From Oceanobacter kriegii DSM 6294 (GTDB taxonomy: Bacteria; Pseudomonadota; Gammaproteobacteria; Pseudomonadales; Oceanobacteraceae): DNA of 64,000 bases. The stretch's first letter is position 1. Every line of letters starts with the position of its first letter. Location: positions 124,001 through 188,000 of the forward strand of contig NZ_AUGV01000009.1 of assembly GCF_000422845.1 (NCBI RefSeq), in the 5' to 3' direction. This document shows positions 59,686 to 64,000 of the stretch, in pieces. The position numbers and the translations under genes were made by a program. Below the pieces are notes generated by a model, which had not been told where the DNA came from, searched no databases, and saw only the letters and a program-made list of their open reading frames with translations.

Positions 59686-61137
59686 TTATCTGTGGCTCCG
59701 TACTATCACTGCCAGCACCACCAGAAACAGCAGTGTGGTCGACACTGGCAGCACCAGCCAGACTCCGGTGACCCCAAGCCATTGCGGCAATACCAGAAAG
59801 AAAGGGATTTGCACGGCGATGTTACCCACCGAAATCAGCAGCGAGCGTCGGCCCTGATCCACCGCCTGAAAGTACACCGAAGCAAGCACCAGCAGGCCAT
59901 CAAACAGCATCGCGAACAGGTGCAGGTACATGCCGTTGCGAGCGACTTCGGTCAACTCCGGGTTGTGTTCGGAAAACAGGCTGATCAGCCATTCCGGCGC
60001 GGCGTACACCAGCGCGGTCCAGCCAATGCCACTGATTACCAGCACCCGAATTGCCATATCGCGCATGCGGTTCTGCAACTGCAGCAGACGGCTGCCGTGG
60101 TAGTAGCTCACCAGTGGTTGCATACCATTGGCGACCCCCTCAGAGAGAAAGTAAAACAGCATCATGATGTAACCGGCAATCGCCAGGGCGGCGACGTCGA
60201 TGGCGCTGCCGTAATGCATCAGCAGGGCGTTATGCACGCTGATATCGACACCGGCGTAAATGTACATCACAAAGGTGGAGGCTCCCAAAGCGCAGATGCG
60301 GCGGCTGAATTCGAGGTCGGGTTTCATTAGTGACAGCTGCAATTGCAGGCGCTGGCTGTGACGTAAAAAGTAATACCCGGCGCCCGCCAGTGCAGCGGCC
60401 TTGGCAAAGATGCTGGCCAGCGCGGCACCGGCAACGCCCTGGTCGAGCACCGCAACAAACAACCAGTCGAACAGCAGGTTTACCAGCGCACTGATCCCCA
60501 TGATCAGGGTCGAGATCATCGGGCTGTTGTCGTTGCGCACCATCATGGCCAATGCGATGGCAATCAGGTTGATCACACATCCAGCGGCAAAAACCTCCGA
60601 ATACAGCAGTGCCATATCGGCCACTGCGCCGCTGGCTCCTTGCCATTGCAGTACGGTCTGGTCGATAGCGATCACCAGCACGCCGCACAATGGCCCCAGT
60701 AACAGCGCCAGTCCGGCGCTGCGGTTAAGGATACGGTTGCATTGCTGCCAGTCGCGGCGACCACGGGCAATCGACATCAGGCTGCCACCGGCAGCGCCAA
60801 TCATCAGGCCAATACCAATCACCAGACAGATCACCGGCCAGGTCAGTGTGATGGCCGCCAGCCCTTCATAGCCGACATGACTGCCAACAAAGGCGGCATC
60901 GACCAGCTCGTTGACGCCATTGACCAGCAAGGCGCCAATCGACGGGATGGTGTAACGCCAGAACTCCCGCCGCAACTCGGCATCACTGGCATCTGCACCA
61001 GGGTGATGTTCGCCCGGATGATGTTGTGCATCGGCGGCGCTATTTTCTGTGCCAGCAACATACACAGCAGCGCCGCTGACGGGGTCAACGGCGCTGCTGG
61101 TTGCGGTGTGCTGGTTTAAATGGGTTGGTGGCGTCAT
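59686..61137 (-). CDS. MATE-family efflux transporter
   Basis: A 483-residue exporter with twelve membrane helices in two related halves. Blocks such as EFWRYTIPSIGALLVNGVNELVDAAFVGSHVGYEGLAAITLTWPVICLVIGIGLMIGAAGGSLMSIARGRRDWQQCNRI fit the MATE/NorM family, using Na+ or H+ to expel cationic compounds. A polar N-terminus (~1-55, His/Ala-rich) is unusually long. Its start overlaps the stop of the potI-type permease by 4 bp (61134-61137), so it is translated as the last gene of the polyamine transporter operon. Confidence 0.9.
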   Translation of the reverse strand: MTPPTHLNQHTATSSAVDPVSGAAVYVAGTENSAADAQHHPGEHHPGADASDAELRREFWRYTIPSIGALLVNGVNELVDAAFVGSHVGYEGLAAITLTWPVICLVIGIGLMIGAAGGSLMSIARGRRDWQQCNRILNRSAGLALLLGPLCGVLVIAIDQTVLQWQGASGAVADMALLYSEVFAAGCVINLIAIALAMMVRNDNSPMISTLIMGISALVNLLFDWLFVAVLDQGVAGAALASIFAKAAALAGAGYYFLRHSQRLQLQLSLMKPDLEFSRRICALGASTFVMYIYAGVDISVHNALLMHYGSAIDVAALAIAGYIMMLFYFLSEGVANGMQPLVSYYHGSRLLQLQNRMRDMAIRVLVISGIGWTALVYAAPEWLISLFSEHNPELTEVARNGMYLHLFAMLFDGLLVLASVYFQAVDQGRRSLLISVGNIAVQIPFFLVLPQWLGVTGVWLVLPVSTTLLFLVVLAVIVRSHR

Positions 61138-61970
61138 GCGCTGGCCAACTGTGAGGTTGCTGGCGGCGAATCGGCTGCCGCTACCCGTTTGGCGGCCGAA
61201 CGCTTGGTCAGTAGCGAGCTGGTGATGGCCACGCAGGTCACCAACAGGATCACCATGGTCGATAGCGCGTTGATTTCCGGTTTAACGCCCGTTCGAATCT
61301 CCGAGAACACCCGCATCGGCAACGTGGTAATGCCGGGTCCGGTGGTGAAGGTGGTGACCACCAGATTATCGAGCGACAGCGCAAAGGCGAGCAGGAAGGC
61401 CGCCACAATGGCGGGTAAAATAGCCGGCAGCGTGGCGTGGAAAAACGCCATGACCGGACCGCAGCCAAGGTCGCGGGCGGCTTCTTCGGTGGACATATCA
61501 AACTCGGCCATACGGGCCGTCACAATCACCGACACAAAACACATGGCAAAGGTGGTGTGGGCAATGATCACGGTCATAAAGCCCCGCTCAACGCCCATGG
61601 CAATAAACAGCAGCAACAGCGCGAGTCCGGTAATCACCTCTGGCAGCACCAGCGGTGCGATGGTCATACCCACAAACAGCGAACGTCCCTTGAACTTGCG
61701 CATGCGGGTCACCACCAGGCTGATCATCACGCCCAGAATGGTGGCCAGCACCGACGACACCAGCGAGATGCGCAAGGTGGTCCAGGCCGGGCCCCAGTAG
61801 TTGCCGTCGGTAAACAGCTTTTCGTACCAGCGCAGCGACGGATGTGACCACAGGGTGATCATTTCGGAATCGTTGAAGCTGTAAATCACCAGTACCAGAA
61901 TCGGCAGGTACATAAAGGCCAGCCCCAGGGTCAGCGAGGTGATGCCAAACCAGCTCAGGTGTCGGTTCAT
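61134..61970 (-). CDS. potI: Polyamine-type ABC permease (PotI/PotC-like)
   Basis: A 278-residue permease with six helices and the EAA motif MSTEEAARDLGCGPVMAFFHATLPAILPAIVAAFLLAFALSLDNLVVTTFTTGPG. The N-terminal LTLGLAFMYLPILVLVIYSFNDSEMITLWSHPSLRWYEKLF is characteristic of PotC/PotI. It pairs with the PotH-type permease encoded 1 bp upstream. The tail is Ala/Pro/Ser-rich. The putrescine versus spermidine preference cannot be told without the binding protein, which is not in the window. Confidence 0.9.
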   Translation of the reverse strand: MNRHLSWFGITSLTLGLAFMYLPILVLVIYSFNDSEMITLWSHPSLRWYEKLFTDGNYWGPAWTTLRISLVSSVLATILGVMISLVVTRMRKFKGRSLFVGMTIAPLVLPEVITGLALLLLFIAMGVERGFMTVIIAHTTFAMCFVSVIVTARMAEFDMSTEEAARDLGCGPVMAFFHATLPAILPAIVAAFLLAFALSLDNLVVTTFTTGPGITTLPMRVFSEIRTGVKPEINALSTMVILLVTCVAITSSLLTKRSAAKRVAAADSPPATSQLASA

Positions 61971-61971
61971 G

Positions 61972-62871
61972 TTATTTCTCCTCGTTGCGGTTGCTGAAGA
62001 ACTGGTACAGCACGATGGGTAACACCAGTACCAGCATCAGCAATACCGAAATAGACGCCGCCAGCGGCCAGTCGCCATTGGAGAAAAACTCGTTCCATAA
62101 CACCCGTCCAATCACCGGCGTCGAGGCGTTGCCCAACAGGCTCGGCACAATGTATTCACCGGTTACCGGCACAAACACCAGAAAGGCACCAGCCAGCATA
62201 CCCGGTCTGCTAAGTGGCAGAGTGACTCGGAAGAAGGATTCTATGTGACTGCAGCCCAGATCACGGGAGGCTTCGTAGACACTGTTATCGAGCTTCTCTA
62301 ACGTGGCGTAGACAGGGAAAATCATCAGTGGCAGGTAGGCATACACCAGTCCCAGATACACCGCAAAGTCGGTATTGAGCATCTGAATCGGGGAGTCGAT
62401 GACCCCCAGTGACAAGAGGATGTTATTCACTACGCCCTGATTTCCCAGCAGCACGATCCAGGCGTAGATACGAATCAGGAATGAGCACCAGAAGGTCAGG
62501 TTGATGGCCATGATAAAGCGTGTTTTCCAGTGCATCGGTGATGAGGCAATGGCATAGGCGATCGGGTAGCCCAGCAGCAAACACAGCAGCGTGGTGGTCA
62601 GCGCCATTTGCACGCTGTTGAGGTAGGACGACAGATAAACGTCGTCTTCCAGCACTATGGCGAAGTTTTCAAAGTCGAGCTGGGTCAGGTAATTCCAGAC
62701 TCCAGCCAGCCCATCATTGGTGCTCAGCACCGGGCTGTAGGGTGGGATAGCAATGACCGGATCGGACAGCGAGATGCTCATCACGATCACGAACGGAATC
62801 AGGAAAAACAGCATCAGCCAGGTATAGGGAATACCGATCAGCAGGTTGCGTCGAGAGATGGGTAAGTTCAT
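61972..62871 (-). CDS. potH: Polyamine-type ABC permease (PotH/PotB-like)
   Basis: A 299-residue permease from ATG 62871 (MNLPISRRNLLIGIPYTWLMLFFLIPFVIVMSISLSD); the longer frame to 62964 runs back into potG and is rejected. Features of the PotB/PotH type are NLTFWCSFLIRIYAWIVLLGNQGVVNNILLSLG and the EAA loop VYEASRDLGCSHIESFFRVTLPLSRPGMLAGAFLVFVPVTGEYIVPSLLG. Six helices. One base separates it from potI. Confidence 0.92.
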   Translation of the reverse strand: MNLPISRRNLLIGIPYTWLMLFFLIPFVIVMSISLSDPVIAIPPYSPVLSTNDGLAGVWNYLTQLDFENFAIVLEDDVYLSSYLNSVQMALTTTLLCLLLGYPIAYAIASSPMHWKTRFIMAINLTFWCSFLIRIYAWIVLLGNQGVVNNILLSLGVIDSPIQMLNTDFAVYLGLVYAYLPLMIFPVYATLEKLDNSVYEASRDLGCSHIESFFRVTLPLSRPGMLAGAFLVFVPVTGEYIVPSLLGNASTPVIGRVLWNEFFSNGDWPLAASISVLLMLVLVLPIVLYQFFSNRNEEK

Positions 62872-62884
62872 AACAAGTCTCCGC

Positions 62885-64000
62885 TTAGCGATCCAGCAAC
62901 TGGCCGTCTTGCGGATACCAGGACACCCAGACATTATCGTCTTCGGCAAACCGTTCGCTGCCAAAGCGCTGGCTGTTGGTCATCTGCACCAGCACCCGCT
63001 GATCCAGACCGACATCGACGTAGTAGGTCGACAGGTTGCCCAGATAGGCAACTTCGTCGATGCGGCCGCGCAGGTAGTTGGAGCCATCGTCGACCCGATC
63101 CTTGCTGACCGCCATTTTCTCGGGCCGCACGTTCAGGTATCTGGCATCAGGGGCGGCAATGCCAGGTTGTGGTAAGGCATTGAGTGATTGGCCGGAGACT
63201 TCTAGGGTGAAGTCCAGTGCGCTGGAACCTGCGGCGGTGACGGAGCCGGTGAAGATATTGGTGTCGCCGACAAATTCAGCGACATAACGACTGGCCGGAG
63301 TCTCATAGGTGTCGATTGGAGGGGCCACCTGCATCAGCTTGCCGTGATCCATGATGGCAATGCGGCTGGCGACGGTCATGGCTTCTTCCTGATCGTGGGT
63401 CACAATCACAAAGGTGGTGCCCAGACGGTGCTGGATATCCATCAGTTCCAGCTGGGTTTCGCGGCGCAGCTTTTTGTCGAGTGCGCCCATGGGTTCGTCC
63501 AGTAACAGCATTTTCGGGCGGCGGGCCAGTGATCTGGCCAGGGCGATACGCTGGCGCTGGCCACCGGAGATCTGGTGCGGCTTGCGCTTGGCCTGGGTGG
63601 TCATTTGCACCAGCTGCAGCATTTCTTCCACGCGGCTGTCGATCTCACCTTTCGGCAGCTTCATGCGTTTCAGCCCAAAGGCAATGTTCTGCTCCAGTGT
63701 CAGGTGCGGAAACAGCGCATAGGACTGGAACATCATATTCACCGGGCGCTTTTCCGGCGGCATTGGCACCATGTCCTCGCCATTCAGCAGAATTTCGCCG
63801 GCGGTTGGGGTTTCGAACCCGGCCAGCATGCGCAGCAGGGTGCTCTTGCCGCAGCCGGAAGGGCCCAGCAGGGCGAAAAATTCACCCGGATAGATTTTCA
63901 GGGACAAATCGCCAATGGCCGTGAAATCACCGTATTGCTTGGATACCGAGCGGATTTCAACCAGTGGGGTCGCCTGTGCATTGGTCCACGGTGTGGATGT
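62885..64000 (-). CDS. potG: Polyamine-type ABC ATPase (PotG/PotA-like), 5' end outside window
   Basis: At least 371 residues; the frame is open to the right edge, so the start codon is missing. It begins [36 protein letters not shown]. Walker A is [17 protein letters not shown]-loop [17 protein letters not shown], signature [16 protein letters not shown], Walker [16 protein letters not shown] and H-loop [16 protein letters not shown] domain follows (VRPEKMAVS). The pattern [19 protein letters not shown] is that of PotA/PotG. It is the upstream member of the potGHI-MATE unit, 13 bp before potH. Confidence 0.93.
   Translation of the reverse strand, partial: TSTPWTNAQATPLVEIRSVSKQYGDFTAIGDLSLKIYPGEFFALLGPSGCGKSTLLRMLAGFETPTAGEILLNGEDMVPMPPEKRPVNMMFQSYALFPHLTLEQNIAFGLKRMKLPKGEIDSRVEEMLQLVQMTTQAKRKPHQISGGQRQRIALARSLARRPKMLLLDEPMGALDKKLRRETQLELMDIQHRLGTTFVIVTHDQEEAMTVASRIAIMDHGKLMQVAPPIDTYETPASRYVAEFVGDTNIFTGSVTAAGSSALDFTLEVSGQSLNALPQPGIAAPDARYLNVRPEKMAVSKDRVDDGSNYLRGRIDEVAYLGNLSTYYVDVGLDQRVLVQMTNSQRFGSERFAEDDNVWVSWYPQDGQLLDR

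Overview
The window reads as a gammaproteobacterial chromosome, most like a marine Oceanospirillales or Pseudomonas-like lineage. This rests on gene content and order (rpsF-rpsR-DUF2232-rplI-dnaB without priB, ravA-viaA, a dgkA-type kinase, a potGHI-type transporter, an ExeM nuclease with a GlyGly-CTERM-like tail); no 16S gene or search was available. Base composition looks moderately GC-rich and even. I saw no tRNA, rRNA, CRISPR array or prophage.

Layout. 1-6.4 kb: end of a MarR regulator, an HlyD/DUF2955 efflux pair, a histidine phosphatase, a CobW GTPase and a secreted nuclease. 6.4-8.3 kb: minus-strand small genes, including a Fur-box operon with a flavodoxin-like protein. 8.3-9.0 kb: non-coding, with a 19-copy 7-bp G-rich repeat, a REP-like element, a possible minus-strand small RNA and the rpsF promoter and leader. 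9.0-14.3 kb: rpsF, rpsR, DUF2232, rplI, dnaB, two GNAT-like genes, dgkA. 14.7-15.6 kb: a sigma factor with a zinc-finger anti-sigma.

15.7-47.1 kb is dominated by an uptake [NiFe]-hydrogenase system: hupE; the H2 sensor hupTUV; the structural genes hupSLC of an O2-tolerant-type enzyme with six cysteines near the proximal cluster; the maturation genes hupDFGHIJK; hypAB; the NtrC-type regulator hupR; and hypFCDE. HupUV should sense H2 and signal through HupT to HupR, which should drive sigma-54 promoters. Two such promoters are visible, before hupS and before hupD, and both carry the same upstream motif. They flank about 8.8 kb of unrelated DNA between hupC and hupD: a lone HigA, a 267-bp MITE, a NitT/TauT-type ABC transporter, a RAYT transposase with REP repeats, viaA-ravA, and a PepSY/cytochrome b pair. 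A second 267-bp MITE lies between hupI and hupJ.

47.1-64 kb: DoxX, an ECF sigma/FecR pair, a DnaT-like/lambda-P-like primosome pair with a long overlap, a thioesterase, two tandem unknown paralogues, transketolase, a hybrid histidine kinase with a degenerate receiver partner, and a polyamine-type ABC transporter operon coupled to a MATE exporter; its ATPase runs off the right edge.
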